A stretch of DNA of 64,000 nucleotides from positions 1-64,000 of the forward strand of contig CAVZJU010000001.1 of NCBI GenBank assembly GCA_963775695.1. Reading direction: 5' to 3'. Source of the DNA: DATBLE01 sp963775695. GTDB lineage: Bacteria > Actinomycetota > Thermoleophilia > Gaiellales > Gaiellaceae. This document shows, in pieces, positions 44,591-53,936 of the stretch; positions within the stretch are counted from its first letter, which is position 1; each line of letters opens with the position of its first letter. The position numbers and the translations under genes are program-made. Under the pieces are notes generated by a model. The model worked only from the letters and a program-made list of their open reading frames with translations. It did not search any database and was not told the DNA's origin.

Positions 44591-46036
44591 TCACGCCTCG
44601 CCGGCGTGCGCGACCCGGGCGGCGCGCGAGGCCAGCGGGGCGAGCAGCGGCCGGAGCGCACGCAGCGGCGCCGGTGTTCGCTGGGGCTCGGGAGCGGAGC
44701 CGGCCGCGAAGCGCTCGACCTCGTCGACGAACAGCGGCGTCGCGACCACGTCGACCCCGTGCGGGCGGACGAACTCCGCCACGAACCGTCTCGAGCGACC
44801 ATCGTCCCCGTCCACGATCGCCCGCTCGAGCTGGGCTACGTGTTCGTCGAGCGTCCTCGCGACGGTGAGCAGCCCGCCGCCGACCTCCAGCAGGTAGCGG
44901 AAGTGGAGCGTGCCCTGCTGGACGCGCTCGTACTCGGGGTCGAGCACGGTCAGCACCGGCCGGCCGACGATCGCCGCCTCGATCATCGCGCTCGTGTTCA
45001 GGCCGACCACCGCCCGGCTATGGTGGATCGAGTCGAAGTAGTCGGCCTTCGACTCGTCGTCGGTCGGCGCGTGGCCCGCCTGCGGAAACACGACGACGCC
45101 GGGGATCTCGACGCCGTCCCAGGCGTCGGGCCGCTTCGGGTGCGGGCGGACGAGCACGCCCAGCTCTGCGACGGCATCGCCCCGCGCGCGCAGCGCCTCC
45201 GTCCACCGCCGGACGAAGTCGACCTCCGACTGGCCTGTCCAGGGCGAGCAGCACGCGTAGAGCACGAACGGCCGGTCGGGATCGAGGCCCGCGCGGGCGG
45301 CGAACTCGGCCCGCGGGCGCGGCTGCCATTCGAACCACTCGTCGAAGCACTGCGCCCCGGTGACGACGACGTGCGCGGGGTCGACCCCGTGCAGCCGCCT
45401 GGCCTCGTCGCGCTGGACCTCGTTCCAGACGAAGAGGCGGTCCGGTATCGGACGGATCACCGACTTGCTGGACAGGTTGTCCCAGCTCTTGACCAGCACC
45501 GCGGTGCGCAGCCCGAGCGCCTGGGCGGCGCGGAGGAAGGCAGGCTGCACGGAGCGCAGGCCCAGGTACGGCGTGAAGAGGACGACGTCGGGCCGGCGGT
45601 CGAGGAGATACCGCTCGATCTCGGCGTTCGTCGGCAGCGCGGACTCCGCCAGCCGAAAGGCGCCGGCGATCGTCCGCCGCGCCGGCGCGCTCTTCGCGAG
45701 CGGCGTGCGGGCCAGGGCGGCAGCAGGCTTCGGCGCCCGCCTCCGCGCCCGCGCGCGGTAGGTCTCGTTGAACTGCGGCCCGAGGAACTCGAAGAGGTCG
45801 ACCGACGAGCGCAGGTCGGCGCCCAGCTCGAGCCAACGGTCGCGAGCCGGCGACACCGCAGCCTCCACCGTGACGTGCGGCGCGGCGATCTCCTCGAGCA
45901 GCCGGTCGCGCCAGCCGATCTCGCGCTCCTCGTGGATCGCGATCGCGACCTCGTGGCCGCGCCGCCCGAGCTCGCGGATCACGGACTGGTAACTCGTCAG
46001 CGAGAGTGGGGTCTCGGCGGAGAGGAGCGCCCTCAC
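44591..46036 (-). CDS. WDNL-family glycosyltransferase-like protein
   Basis: 481 residues from GTG 46036, chosen because it overlaps the upstream TGA by 4 nt and gives the usual N-terminal length (ALLSAETPLSLTSYQSVIREL). Family motifs: LVKSWDNLSSKSVIRPIPDRL, FVWNEVQRDEARRLHGVD, VVVTGAQCFDEWFEW, VLVRPHPKR, VVGLNTSAMIEAAIVGRPV. An arginine-rich segment (RARARRRAPKP) near residue 90 is unlike the other members. No accessory domain. Confidence 0.75.
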   Translation of the reverse strand: MRALLSAETPLSLTSYQSVIRELGRRGHEVAIAIHEEREIGWRDRLLEEIAAPHVTVEAAVSPARDRWLELGADLRSSVDLFEFLGPQFNETYRARARRRAPKPAAALARTPLAKSAPARRTIAGAFRLAESALPTNAEIERYLLDRRPDVVLFTPYLGLRSVQPAFLRAAQALGLRTAVLVKSWDNLSSKSVIRPIPDRLFVWNEVQRDEARRLHGVDPAHVVVTGAQCFDEWFEWQPRPRAEFAARAGLDPDRPFVLYACCSPWTGQSEVDFVRRWTEALRARGDAVAELGVLVRPHPKRPDAWDGVEIPGVVVFPQAGHAPTDDESKADYFDSIHHSRAVVGLNTSAMIEAAIVGRPVLTVLDPEYERVQQGTLHFRYLLEVGGGLLTVARTLDEHVAQLERAIVDGDDGRSRRFVAEFVRPHGVDVVATPLFVDEVERFAAGSAPEPQRTPAPLRALRPLLAPLASRAARVAHAGEA

Positions 46037-47616
46037 GAGGTCGGCCCGAGGCGTCGGCCGAGCTTGCGCGCCTCCAGCGCCACCTTCAGGCGCACCTGGC
46101 GGAAGAAGAAGGGGACGCGGATCAGGGCGAGCGGCGGGCGCAGGAGCACGAGCCACGGCGCATCGGGCTGCCGCTCGCGCGGCCCGCGCTCCGCGAGTTG
46201 CTCGACCGCGTCGACGAAGACAGGAGTCGCCGGCACCTGGACGCCGTTCGGCCGGACGAAGAGCTCGGTGAACCGGCGCGCAGCCTCCTCGCCCTCGGTG
46301 TCGCGGCCGGCGACGACGTCCCCGAGCCGACGCACGCACTCGTCGAGCGTCTCGGAAACCTGGACGAGCCCGCCGCCGATCTCCCGCAGGTAGCGGAAGT
46401 GGAGCACGCCCCCTTGCGAGGCGGCGAACTCGGGGACGGTGATCGTGTGCACCGCCTTGCCGATGATCCCGGCCTCGATCATCGCCGTGGTGTTGATCCC
46501 GAACGCGACCGCCGAGTGGTGGATCGAGTCGAAGTAGTCGGCACGGGTCGCCTGCTCGGCGGGGAACTCGACGTTCTCGGGCCAGACGACCACGCCCGGG
46601 AGGTCCGAGAAGTCGCGCGTCCGCCACTCCTCGACGCGCTTGGGGTGAGGCCGTACGAGGATGCCGGCCGTCCGCAGGGCCGGCTCGTCGCTCGCACGGA
46701 CGGCCTCGATCCACCTGCGGCAGTAGTCGGCCTCGATCATCGTCGTCGGGAAGAGCGCACCACCCAGGTAGACGAGGTAGGGCTTCGACGCGTCCAGCCC
46801 GACGCGCGCGCAGAACTGCTCCCGCGGCCGCGGTTGCCAGCCGAACCAGTGGTCGAAGCACTGCGCGCCGGTCGACACGACCCGGTCGGCGGGGACGCCG
46901 TGGAGCCCGGTCGCCTCCTCCTTCTGCGTGTCGTTCCAGACCGTGACCAGGTCGGGCACGACACGGAGCAGCTGCTTGCTGGAGAGGTTGTCCCAGCTGG
47001 CCACGCAGATCGCCGTCGGCACGCCCGTTGCCGCCGCGCTGCGCGCGTAGTGCACGTCGGTCGAAGCCGGCATCAGGTGCGGCGTGACGAGCACCACATC
47101 CGGGTGCTCGTCGCGCACGAACCGCTGGACGCGCTCGGAGAGCGGGATCGCACGGTCGCAGAGGTCGAGAGCCCGAGACCAGATGCGCAGCCCGGCCGGC
47201 GACGACATGCCCGGGATCCGCATCAGCTGCTGGAACGCGCCGGGTGCGCGCCGCCGTGCACGCTGGAGCAGGTACGGCACGCGGTCCTCGCCGAGCTGGA
47301 GGAAGTAGACGTAGTCGAGGGCGCCTCGCACCGGCCGGGCCACGCGGAACCAGGGGTCCCGGCGCCAGGCGAGCGTGTGGCTCCAAGAGAAGTTCGGATG
47401 CCGCTCCATCCGCGCGAGCCACGCCTGCTCGAGCGGCCCCGGCGCACCCTCCTCCCGCTCGAAGACGAGCCGGACGGTGTGGCCTCGCTCGATCAGCTCA
47501 CGGATGACCGAGTCGAAGAAGCGCAGGTACCGCCCGAGGTGCTCCATGAAGAAGAGCACGCGCAGCGGCGGCCCCGCCTCCCCCGGCGCCGGCTCAGGAG
47601 CCGATGCGGCTGACAT
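46033..47616 (-). CDS. WDNL-family glycosyltransferase-like protein
   Basis: 527 residues. After a proline-rich N-terminus it reads LRVLFFMEHLGRYLRFFDSVIREL, then CVASWDNLSSKQLLRVVPDLV, TVWNDTQKEEATGLHGVP, VVSTGAQCFDHWFGWQ, ILVRPHPKR and AFGINTTAMIEAGIIGKAV. The C-terminus ends in a basic amphipathic helix (FFFRQVRLKVALEARKLGRRL), possibly for membrane contact. Its start lies inside the 3' end of the exporter ATPase gene (23-nt overlap), linking the transferases to the ABC exporter in one transcript. Confidence 0.75.
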   Translation of the reverse strand: MSAASAPEPAPGEAGPPLRVLFFMEHLGRYLRFFDSVIRELIERGHTVRLVFEREEGAPGPLEQAWLARMERHPNFSWSHTLAWRRDPWFRVARPVRGALDYVYFLQLGEDRVPYLLQRARRRAPGAFQQLMRIPGMSSPAGLRIWSRALDLCDRAIPLSERVQRFVRDEHPDVVLVTPHLMPASTDVHYARSAAATGVPTAICVASWDNLSSKQLLRVVPDLVTVWNDTQKEEATGLHGVPADRVVSTGAQCFDHWFGWQPRPREQFCARVGLDASKPYLVYLGGALFPTTMIEADYCRRWIEAVRASDEPALRTAGILVRPHPKRVEEWRTRDFSDLPGVVVWPENVEFPAEQATRADYFDSIHHSAVAFGINTTAMIEAGIIGKAVHTITVPEFAASQGGVLHFRYLREIGGGLVQVSETLDECVRRLGDVVAGRDTEGEEAARRFTELFVRPNGVQVPATPVFVDAVEQLAERGPRERQPDAPWLVLLRPPLALIRVPFFFRQVRLKVALEARKLGRRLGPTS

Positions 47617-48901
47617 CCCACGTCGCGTCGTCCGACTCCTCCAGCTCGACGTCGGCCACCGGGAGGAAGACGAAGCCGGCGGGCAGGTCCTCCTCGTCGC
47701 CGTTGCGGCTGCCCGGTGCGACGACTGCGTCGAAGGCGACCAGCTCGCGCGGAGGAGCAGGCTCGTGCCCAGCGATCGCGATCTCGACCATCAGCCGCGC
47801 GTGGTACGACCGCTCGTCGAGGACGCCGCCGGGAACGGACACGCGGAGCCGGTAGACGCCGGGCTCGGGAGCGTCCATCCGCTCCGGCTTGCGCAGCTCG
47901 GCGAGCTTGCCGCGCTCGTCGGTCAGCTCCAGCCCGAACCCGAGCTCGAGCTCTTTCCGCAGCACGTGCACCTCGAACTCGACGTGTGGCCGGCCCGGGC
48001 CGAGCCGGACCGGCTCAGCGCCGTTCGCCAGCGTCGCGGTCACGGGCGCGTGATGCGATTCCACCTTCTCGACCGTGGTCCGGTGCAGCTCGGCGGCGAC
48101 CTCGACCGGGCGGCCGCGATAGGCCACCTCCCCGTTCCGGATCCACATCACCTCGTCGGCAAGGCGGGCGACGCCCTCGACCCACCTCCGCCCCGCCTGG
48201 ATCACGGCGGCGCCGTCGGCCTTCCGCTGAGCAACCAGGTCGAGACAGCGCACGCCGAATTCGGCGTCGTCCTGGAGGCTCTGGTCGATCACGTAGAGCG
48301 TCGCGTCCATGTGCAGCGCGGCCGATATCGCCAGCCGCAGCGTTCTGTACCTCGCCTTGGCCGCGACCTCGTCGAGGGCGGCGAACTGCTCGATCTCGTC
48401 CCAGCGGGATTCGACCAGCCCACGGGGCCAGTGGAAGTACCTCGCGATCACGTTCACGGCCTTGCGGTCGCTCTCGTTCCCCATCAGCCGCTTCAGCTCG
48501 CTCATCGTCAGCGGCGCGACCAGCCCCCGGACGAGCACCCGGCCGGAGGAGGGAGGCACACCGCCGATCAGGATGCGGATGAGGGTCGAGATCGCGCTGC
48601 GGTCCTCGCCGACGATGCCCATCCCCTCGCCGCGGCGGAGGTCGAAGCTGAGCTCGTGGAGCGCGGCGCCCTCGTCCGCCAGGTAGTCGTCGTCGTCCTC
48701 GTCCTGATCCTCGTCGTCCATCAGCAGGTCTTCGATCTCCTGCCCCGTGCGCCCCGCGAGGCCGCTCTTGGGCAGGAAGCGGGCGAGCCAGCGCGGCACC
48801 CCCTTGTACGGAGGAGGCAGCGCCCGGCTGATGCCCTCGACCGAGACGATCACGTCTTCGGGCAGCGCGGCGGCCTCGGCGGCGGAGAGCGTGCGGTGCA
48901 C
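47594..48901 (-). CDS. Wzt-like ABC exporter subunit with degenerate ATPase motifs
   Basis: 435 residues from GTG 48901 (one-base overlap with the permease). The order is that of Wzt: an ABC domain (~80-270) and a C-terminal beta-sandwich (~285-435, VEFEVHVLRKELELGFGLEL, GVYRLRVSVPGGVL) that binds the glycan. Every catalytic motif is altered: the P-loop is G94-I-V-G-E-D-R-S-A-I103-S-T (Lys missing), the signature is replaced by ARYRTLRLAIS, Walker B ends I-D205-Q206 (Glu missing) and the switch His position reads Q-A-G-R. An acidic insert (DDEDQDEDDDD, ~61-71) precedes the core. It can hardly hydrolyse ATP and may be a pseudo-ATPase or a partner of an active subunit encoded elsewhere. Confidence 0.8.
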   Translation of the reverse strand: MHRTLSAAEAAALPEDVIVSVEGISRALPPPYKGVPRWLARFLPKSGLAGRTGQEIEDLLMDDEDQDEDDDDYLADEGAALHELSFDLRRGEGMGIVGEDRSAISTLIRILIGGVPPSSGRVLVRGLVAPLTMSELKRLMGNESDRKAVNVIARYFHWPRGLVESRWDEIEQFAALDEVAAKARYRTLRLAISAALHMDATLYVIDQSLQDDAEFGVRCLDLVAQRKADGAAVIQAGRRWVEGVARLADEVMWIRNGEVAYRGRPVEVAAELHRTTVEKVESHHAPVTATLANGAEPVRLGPGRPHVEFEVHVLRKELELGFGLELTDERGKLAELRKPERMDAPEPGVYRLRVSVPGGVLDERSYHARLMVEIAIAGHEPAPPRELVAFDAVVAPGSRNGDEEDLPAGFVFLPVADVELEESDDATWDVSRIGS

Positions 48902-49791
48902 TAGAGTCTCGCGACCGCCACGCGCTCGAACCGGCTCGAGAAGATGAAGCCACCGATCACCATCACGGACAGCGCGACCAGGGTCACGATCAGCGAGGTC
49001 GGCGCCGGCGGCGACGTGCTCAGGAAGCCGAACTGCACCATCTCGACCGGTCCGGTGAGCGGGTTGAACTCGACGATCGTCCTGTACTTGTCCGGGATGT
49101 GGTCGATGTCGAAAACGATCGGCGTGACCATCATCCAGAACTGGATCACGTACATCTGGAGGTAGCGAACCTCCTTGGTCACGAGCATCAACGGCCCGGT
49201 GAAGAGCCCCGTCGCCAGGCCGAAGCAGAGCAGGAGGAGGAGGCCGACGAAGCCGATCGGCCACTGCTGGACCGGTGCCAGGTAGTTCTGGCCGGTCTTG
49301 ATCGAGTAGTACGCGATCGTCCCGAACGCGAGGATCGAGTGGACGACGAAGTCGACGATCGCCGGCGCCGCGGCCGCCACGCTCGCGAGCGACCGCGGCA
49401 GGTGGAGACCCTTCGCGAGCGACCGCGTCATCCGCACGGAGCGCATGCTCCAGTGAAAGCTCCGGTCGAAGATCGTCCAGGCCGCCTGCGAGAACGAGAT
49501 GAAGATCAGCGCCGGGCGCTCGCCGTACTGGAGGGCCAGCACGCCGCCGAAGAAGAACGTCGTAGTCAGGATCTGGATCCCGGGACGCAGGAAGATCCAG
49601 AGCCAGCCGAGATAGGTCTGCCGGTAGCGCTTGAGGATGAACTGGTTGGCCGTGTGGCCCATCAGCTGGCGGTGGTACCAGGCCTCGCGCATACGCGGCA
49701 GCGCGCCGTGCTTGTACGGCTCGATCGCGTAGACCGGGAGTTTCTTCGTCCGAGGCGTCCGCCTCGGTCCCTGCTCGCCGACCGCGCTCAT
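48901..49791 (-). CDS. ABC-2 type polysaccharide export permease (Wzm-like)
   Basis: 296 residues. After a cytoplasmic N-terminus (HRQLMGHTANQFILKRYRQTYLGWLWIFLRPG, the conserved amphipathic segment of Wzm/TagG proteins) come about six membrane segments (ILTTTFFFGGVLAL, IVDFVVHSILAFGTIAYY, FVGLLLLLCFGLATGLFTGPLM, MYVIQFWMMVTPIVF, SLIVTLVALSVMVIGGFIF). NPLTGPVEMVQ is the typical C-terminal motif. It would form the channel for a lipid-linked glycan, with the adjacent ATPase. It is divergent, 129 nt away, from the gene at 49921; that gap has no recognisable element. Confidence 0.88.
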   Translation of the reverse strand: MSAVGEQGPRRTPRTKKLPVYAIEPYKHGALPRMREAWYHRQLMGHTANQFILKRYRQTYLGWLWIFLRPGIQILTTTFFFGGVLALQYGERPALIFISFSQAAWTIFDRSFHWSMRSVRMTRSLAKGLHLPRSLASVAAAAPAIVDFVVHSILAFGTIAYYSIKTGQNYLAPVQQWPIGFVGLLLLLCFGLATGLFTGPLMLVTKEVRYLQMYVIQFWMMVTPIVFDIDHIPDKYRTIVEFNPLTGPVEMVQFGFLSTSPPAPTSLIVTLVALSVMVIGGFIFSSRFERVAVARL

Positions 49792-49920
49792 CCGCTCCGC
49801 TTCGAGAAGCTCGTGCTGTCCACGCTTCCTGTCTCTGCCATCCGCTCCACCTGCCGCCGAGGCGGCCGGAACACGCCTCCAAGTCTAGCCGCGGCCTCCG
49901 TCGCCCTATCCTGTTGGCCG

Positions 49921-52611
49921 ATGGAAGCCCGGTCGCCGCGCCTGCTGGTCGTCTCCAGCGCGCCTCCCGTGAAGCGCCTGCCGGCGCTGTTCTTCGAACT
50001 GCTCGACGCCGGTGCGGAGCTCGTCTTCTCGACCCCGGCCGACGGTCTGCCCGATGGCCTCCGCGAGCGCGTCGCGACCGTCGAGCTGCCGTTGCAGCGA
50101 AGCGGCGACTCGGTGGCGATCCTCCGCGCCGCGGCCGATCTGACCCGCTATCTCGGGCCCGAGCTGGCCGGGGCCCGCTGGCCGAGGCGGAGGGCCACAC
50201 GACGCCTGCTGAAGCTCGTCGGCCACCCGGACGCCAACCGGATCGCCGAGCAGGCGGCCGACTTCGAGCTGCCGGCAGAGGTGCACGCGACCGCCGGCAG
50301 CGCCTTCCGCGAGGTGGAGCAGCTGATCCCCGCCGACGAGGCGCTCGTGGACGCGCTCGACCGGCTGGGGGTCGACGCGGTGCTGATCGTCTCGCGCTGC
50401 CTCCTGGGCGGCCCCGAGCCGGAGGTGATCAAGGCGGCACGACGGCTCGGGATTCCGTCGGTGATGCTCGTCTGGAGCTGGGACAACCTCTCCAGCAAGG
50501 CGGTCCAGAACGAGCACCCGGATCGCCTGTTCGTCTGGAACGAGCTCCAGGCGCGCGAGGCCGTCGAGTTGCACGCGATGCGCGCGGAGCAGGTGACCGC
50601 GGTCGGCGCGGCCAACTTCGACGCGTTCTTCGAGGAGCTGGCGACCGTGGAGCCGGTCGCGCATCCGCCGACGGTCCTCTACCTCGGCTCCTCGCCGAAG
50701 GTCGCGCCCGTCGAGCGCGACATCTTCGAGCGCTGGCTCGGCGCCGTGCGCCTCCTGGGGGCCCGCGTCGTCCTCCGTCCACATCCGGCTGCGCAAGATG
50801 CCTGGGCAGGCTGGATCGCCCCCGAAGGCGTCGAGATGGTCGAGCCGCAGGCGAAGATCGAGCCGAAGGCGCTGTCGCGGCTGCTCGCAGAGGCGGACGC
50901 GGTCGTCGCGCTGAACACGAGCGCCGAGATCGAGGCGGCGATCGCAGGAAAGCCGGTGCTGACGTTCCGGGCGGGCGCCGAGGCCAGGGGCCAGGAGGGC
51001 TCGATCCACTTCACCTACCTGCTCGAGCAGAACGGCGGCTTCGTGCTCGACGCGGCGACGCTCGACGAGCACGTCGAGAAGCTCGGCGCCGTCCTGCGCG
51101 GCGACATGGCCCCCGAGCCGCTCCGACGGTTCGTCGAGAGTTTCGTGCGGCCGAACGGCCTCGACCGGCCCGTGACACCGCTGCTGGCTGAGTCGATCCT
51201 CCAGGCAGCGACCATGCAAGTCGCGCCGACGATCCGCGCTGCAGCGACTTCTAGCGCGGATCGCCCGATGGGCGAGCCGCGCATCCTCGTGTTCACGCCT
51301 CCCGGCCTCACGCGGTTCATCCCGGACGTCTTCCTCGAGCTGCTCGCGGCCGACGCGAGGCTGCTCTTTTCGGGGCGGCGGCAGAAACGTCCGCGCATCC
51401 CGTCCGAGCTGAAGTCGAGCCCGCACGTCGAGTTCGTCGAGCTGCCGGTCGACGAACCGGCCGCGCTGGAGCTGCTGCGCGCCTTCCGCGATGCCGTCCG
51501 CTTCCACGACCCTGGGCTGGAGGTCGCCTCCTGGCCGCGCCGGCGCGCCACACGACGCCTGCTCAAGCTCGCACACCACCGCGACTGGAGGAGCGATCTG
51601 CCTGAGCTCGAGCGGCTCCGGATCCCGCACCAGACGTGCGCCCGGATCGACGACGCGCTCGCCGACCTCGAGCGGCTGATCCCGGCCGGCAGCGAGCTCC
51701 GCGATGCGCTCGGGGCGATGGACGTCGACCTCGTCTTTCTCGTCACGCGCTGCACGCTCTCGGGTCACGAGGGCACGGTCGTCAAAGCAGCGCGGGCCCT
51801 CGGGCTCCCGACGCTGATGCTGGTCTGGAGCTGGGACAACCTCTCCAGCAAGGCCGTCCTGCACGAGCACCCCGACCGGCTGCTCGTCTGGAACGAGACG
51901 CAGGCGCGCGAGGCGGAGGAGCTCCAGGGCGTCCCGCCCGAGCGGGTCGAGGTCGTCGGCGCACCCAACTTCGACCGGTTCTTCGCCGCGGTCGACGCCG
52001 CCGGCGATCGCCGGAACGGGAAAACGATCGTCTACCTCGGCTCCTCGACCAACGTCGCCCCGGACGAGCCCTCGATCTTCGCCCGCTGGCTCGATGCCGT
52101 TCGGGCCGAGCCGAGCCTTCGCGACGCCGAGATCGTCGTCCGCCCGCATCCGGCCGGAGAGGCCTGGCTGGACTGGACGCCGCCCGAGCCGCACGTCTCG
52201 CTGCAGCGCCCCGAGCAGAAGGTCGAGACCGAGCCGCTGGCCGAGCTGCTCGCCCGGGCCGACGCCGTCGTCGCCCTGAACACGAGTGCCGAGATCGAGG
52301 CCGCGATTGCCGGGCGGCCGGTGCTGACGTTCCGCGCAGGCGACGACGCGCCCGGCCAGGAGGGCTCGATCCACTTCGCCTACCTGCTCGAGCAGAACGG
52401 CGGCTTCGTTCTCGACGCGGACACGCTCACGGACCACGTCGCGCGGCTCGCAGGAGTGCTCGCCGGGAGCTCCGACCCCGGCCCCCTCGAGCGCTTCGTC
52501 GAACACTTCGTGCGCCCGCGGGGGATCGAAGATCCCGTCGCCCCGATCGTGGCGGCCGCCGCGCTCGAGCTCGTCGGCGCCCAGCCGACCCCGCTGGGCG
52601 GCGCCGCGTGA
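49921..52611 (+). CDS. Two-domain fusion of WDNL-family glycosyltransferase-like units
   Basis: 896 residues made of two complete family units in one frame. Unit 1 (~1-435): LLVVSSAPPVKRLPALFFELL, LVWSWDNLSSKAVQNEHPDRL, VVLRPHPAAQDAW, VVALNTSAEIEAAIAGKPV. Unit 2 (~455-896): ILVFTPPGLTRFIPDVFLELL, LVWSWDNLSSKAVLHEHPDRL, IVVRPHPAGEAWL, VVALNTSAEIEAAIAGRPV. A ~20-residue linker (MQVAPTIRAAATSSADRP) joins them with no stop codon. Both units keep all motifs, so both may be active. The genes downstream at 52608 and 53933 are single-unit homologues, suggesting a tandem duplication in which one stop was lost. Confidence 0.8.
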   Translation: MEARSPRLLVVSSAPPVKRLPALFFELLDAGAELVFSTPADGLPDGLRERVATVELPLQRSGDSVAILRAAADLTRYLGPELAGARWPRRRATRRLLKLVGHPDANRIAEQAADFELPAEVHATAGSAFREVEQLIPADEALVDALDRLGVDAVLIVSRCLLGGPEPEVIKAARRLGIPSVMLVWSWDNLSSKAVQNEHPDRLFVWNELQAREAVELHAMRAEQVTAVGAANFDAFFEELATVEPVAHPPTVLYLGSSPKVAPVERDIFERWLGAVRLLGARVVLRPHPAAQDAWAGWIAPEGVEMVEPQAKIEPKALSRLLAEADAVVALNTSAEIEAAIAGKPVLTFRAGAEARGQEGSIHFTYLLEQNGGFVLDAATLDEHVEKLGAVLRGDMAPEPLRRFVESFVRPNGLDRPVTPLLAESILQAATMQVAPTIRAAATSSADRPMGEPRILVFTPPGLTRFIPDVFLELLAADARLLFSGRRQKRPRIPSELKSSPHVEFVELPVDEPAALELLRAFRDAVRFHDPGLEVASWPRRRATRRLLKLAHHRDWRSDLPELERLRIPHQTCARIDDALADLERLIPAGSELRDALGAMDVDLVFLVTRCTLSGHEGTVVKAARALGLPTLMLVWSWDNLSSKAVLHEHPDRLLVWNETQAREAEELQGVPPERVEVVGAPNFDRFFAAVDAAGDRRNGKTIVYLGSSTNVAPDEPSIFARWLDAVRAEPSLRDAEIVVRPHPAGEAWLDWTPPEPHVSLQRPEQKVETEPLAELLARADAVVALNTSAEIEAAIAGRPVLTFRAGDDAPGQEGSIHFAYLLEQNGGFVLDADTLTDHVARLAGVLAGSSDPGPLERFVEHFVRPRGIEDPVAPIVAAAALELVGAQPTPLGGAA

Positions 52612-53936
52612 GGCTGCTGGTCAGCTCGTCGCCCTGGTCGCTCGCCCGCTGGCTCCCGGGGGTCGTCCGTGAGCTCCTCGACCGTGGCGCCGAGCTCGTC
52701 GTCGCGAGCCCGGAGGGCACCGACCCACTGCCCGAGACGGCGCACGGCCACCCGAACGTCTCCGTGGTCGAGCTGCCGTTCGACCCGCCGCGGGCTCCGA
52801 TGACCGACGTGCGCCTCTTCAGGGCGCTCGCCGACCTCGTCCGCTTCTACCGGCCCGACCTCGCCGAGGCCCACTGGCCGCGCCGGCGGACGGCACAGCG
52901 CTTGCTGGACTTCGCCGGCCACCCGCACGGCCGCGAGGCCGCCGTGCGGCTCGCCGCGGTTCAGGTGCCGTCCGACGCGCAGGCAAAAGCGGAGGAGATG
53001 CTGAGCACGATCGAGCAGCACGTGCCGCCCGAGCCGCGGCTCCTGGCCGCGGTCGAGGCGCTCGACGTGGACGCCGTGCTGCTGGTCTCACGCTGCAGCC
53101 TCGGCGGCGTCGAGCGCGACCTGCTCAAGGTCGCGCGCGCACTCGAGCTGCCCTCCCTGATGCTCGTCTGGAGCTGGGACAACCTCTCCAGCAAGGCGGT
53201 CCTGCACGAACACCCCGACCATCTGCTCGTCTGGAACGAGCTGCAGGTCGAGGAGGCCGAGCGGCTCCAGAGCTTCCCGCGTGAGCGTGTGCACGCGATC
53301 GGGGCTCCGAGCTTCGACGAGTTCTTCGCCGCTCTCGACGAGGTCGAGCGGCCCGCCCGCGACGGGAAGACGATCCTCTACCTGGGCTCCTCGAAGAACA
53401 TCTCGCGCGAGGAGCCCGACGTGGTGTTCGCCGAGTGGCTGGCCGCCGTCCGGACCGCGCCCGACCCGCTGGTGCGGGACGCGGAGATCGTCGTCCGGCC
53501 GTACCCGGGAGGCGGCGCCTGGCGCCGCTGGCGGCCCGAGTCCGCCGACTTCACGGTCGAGCGGGGCAGGAAGCTTGCGCCCGTCGGACTGGCCCGCGCG
53601 CTCGCCGCCGTCGATGCGGTCGTCGCGCTGAACACGAGCGGCGAGCTCGAAGCGGCGATCGCCGGCCTGCCGGTCGTCACCTTCCGCGCGGGGGCGGGAG
53701 CGCCCGGCCAGGAGGGCTCCGTGCATTTCGAGTACCTGCTGGAGCAGAACGGCGGCTTCGTGGTCGACTCTCGCGACCTCGACGAGCACGTCCGCAACCT
53801 CGGGCGCGTCCTGCGCGACGGGCACGATCGCGAACGCCAACGTACGTTCGTCGAGAGCTTCGTCCGCCCTCGGGGCCTCGACCGGCCCGTCTCGCCGACG
53901 GTGGCGGACACGATCCTGGAGCACGCCGCACGGTGA
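52608..53936 (+). CDS. WDNL-family glycosyltransferase-like protein
   Basis: 442 residues from GTG 52608, overlapping the fusion gene stop by 4 nt. Motifs: LLVSSSPWSLARWLPGVVRELL, LVWSWDNLSSKAVLHEHPDHL, VWNELQVEEAERLQSFP, YLGSSKNISREEPD, IVVRPYPGG (Tyr replaces His of R-P-H-P) and VVALNTSGELEAAIAGLPV. The DNA around the hallmark is nearly identical to both units of the upstream gene, so this copy arose recently. It lies in a plus-strand transcript 49921-55294. Confidence 0.78.
   Translation: MRLLVSSSPWSLARWLPGVVRELLDRGAELVVASPEGTDPLPETAHGHPNVSVVELPFDPPRAPMTDVRLFRALADLVRFYRPDLAEAHWPRRRTAQRLLDFAGHPHGREAAVRLAAVQVPSDAQAKAEEMLSTIEQHVPPEPRLLAAVEALDVDAVLLVSRCSLGGVERDLLKVARALELPSLMLVWSWDNLSSKAVLHEHPDHLLVWNELQVEEAERLQSFPRERVHAIGAPSFDEFFAALDEVERPARDGKTILYLGSSKNISREEPDVVFAEWLAAVRTAPDPLVRDAEIVVRPYPGGGAWRRWRPESADFTVERGRKLAPVGLARALAAVDAVVALNTSGELEAAIAGLPVVTFRAGAGAPGQEGSVHFEYLLEQNGGFVVDSRDLDEHVRNLGRVLRDGHDRERQRTFVESFVRPRGLDRPVSPTVADTILEHAAR

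Noticed and set aside
49792..49920. Promoter pair in the divergent gap
   Set aside because: A promoter must be here, but no -35/-10 pair stands out in such GC-rich sequence, so no site is claimed.
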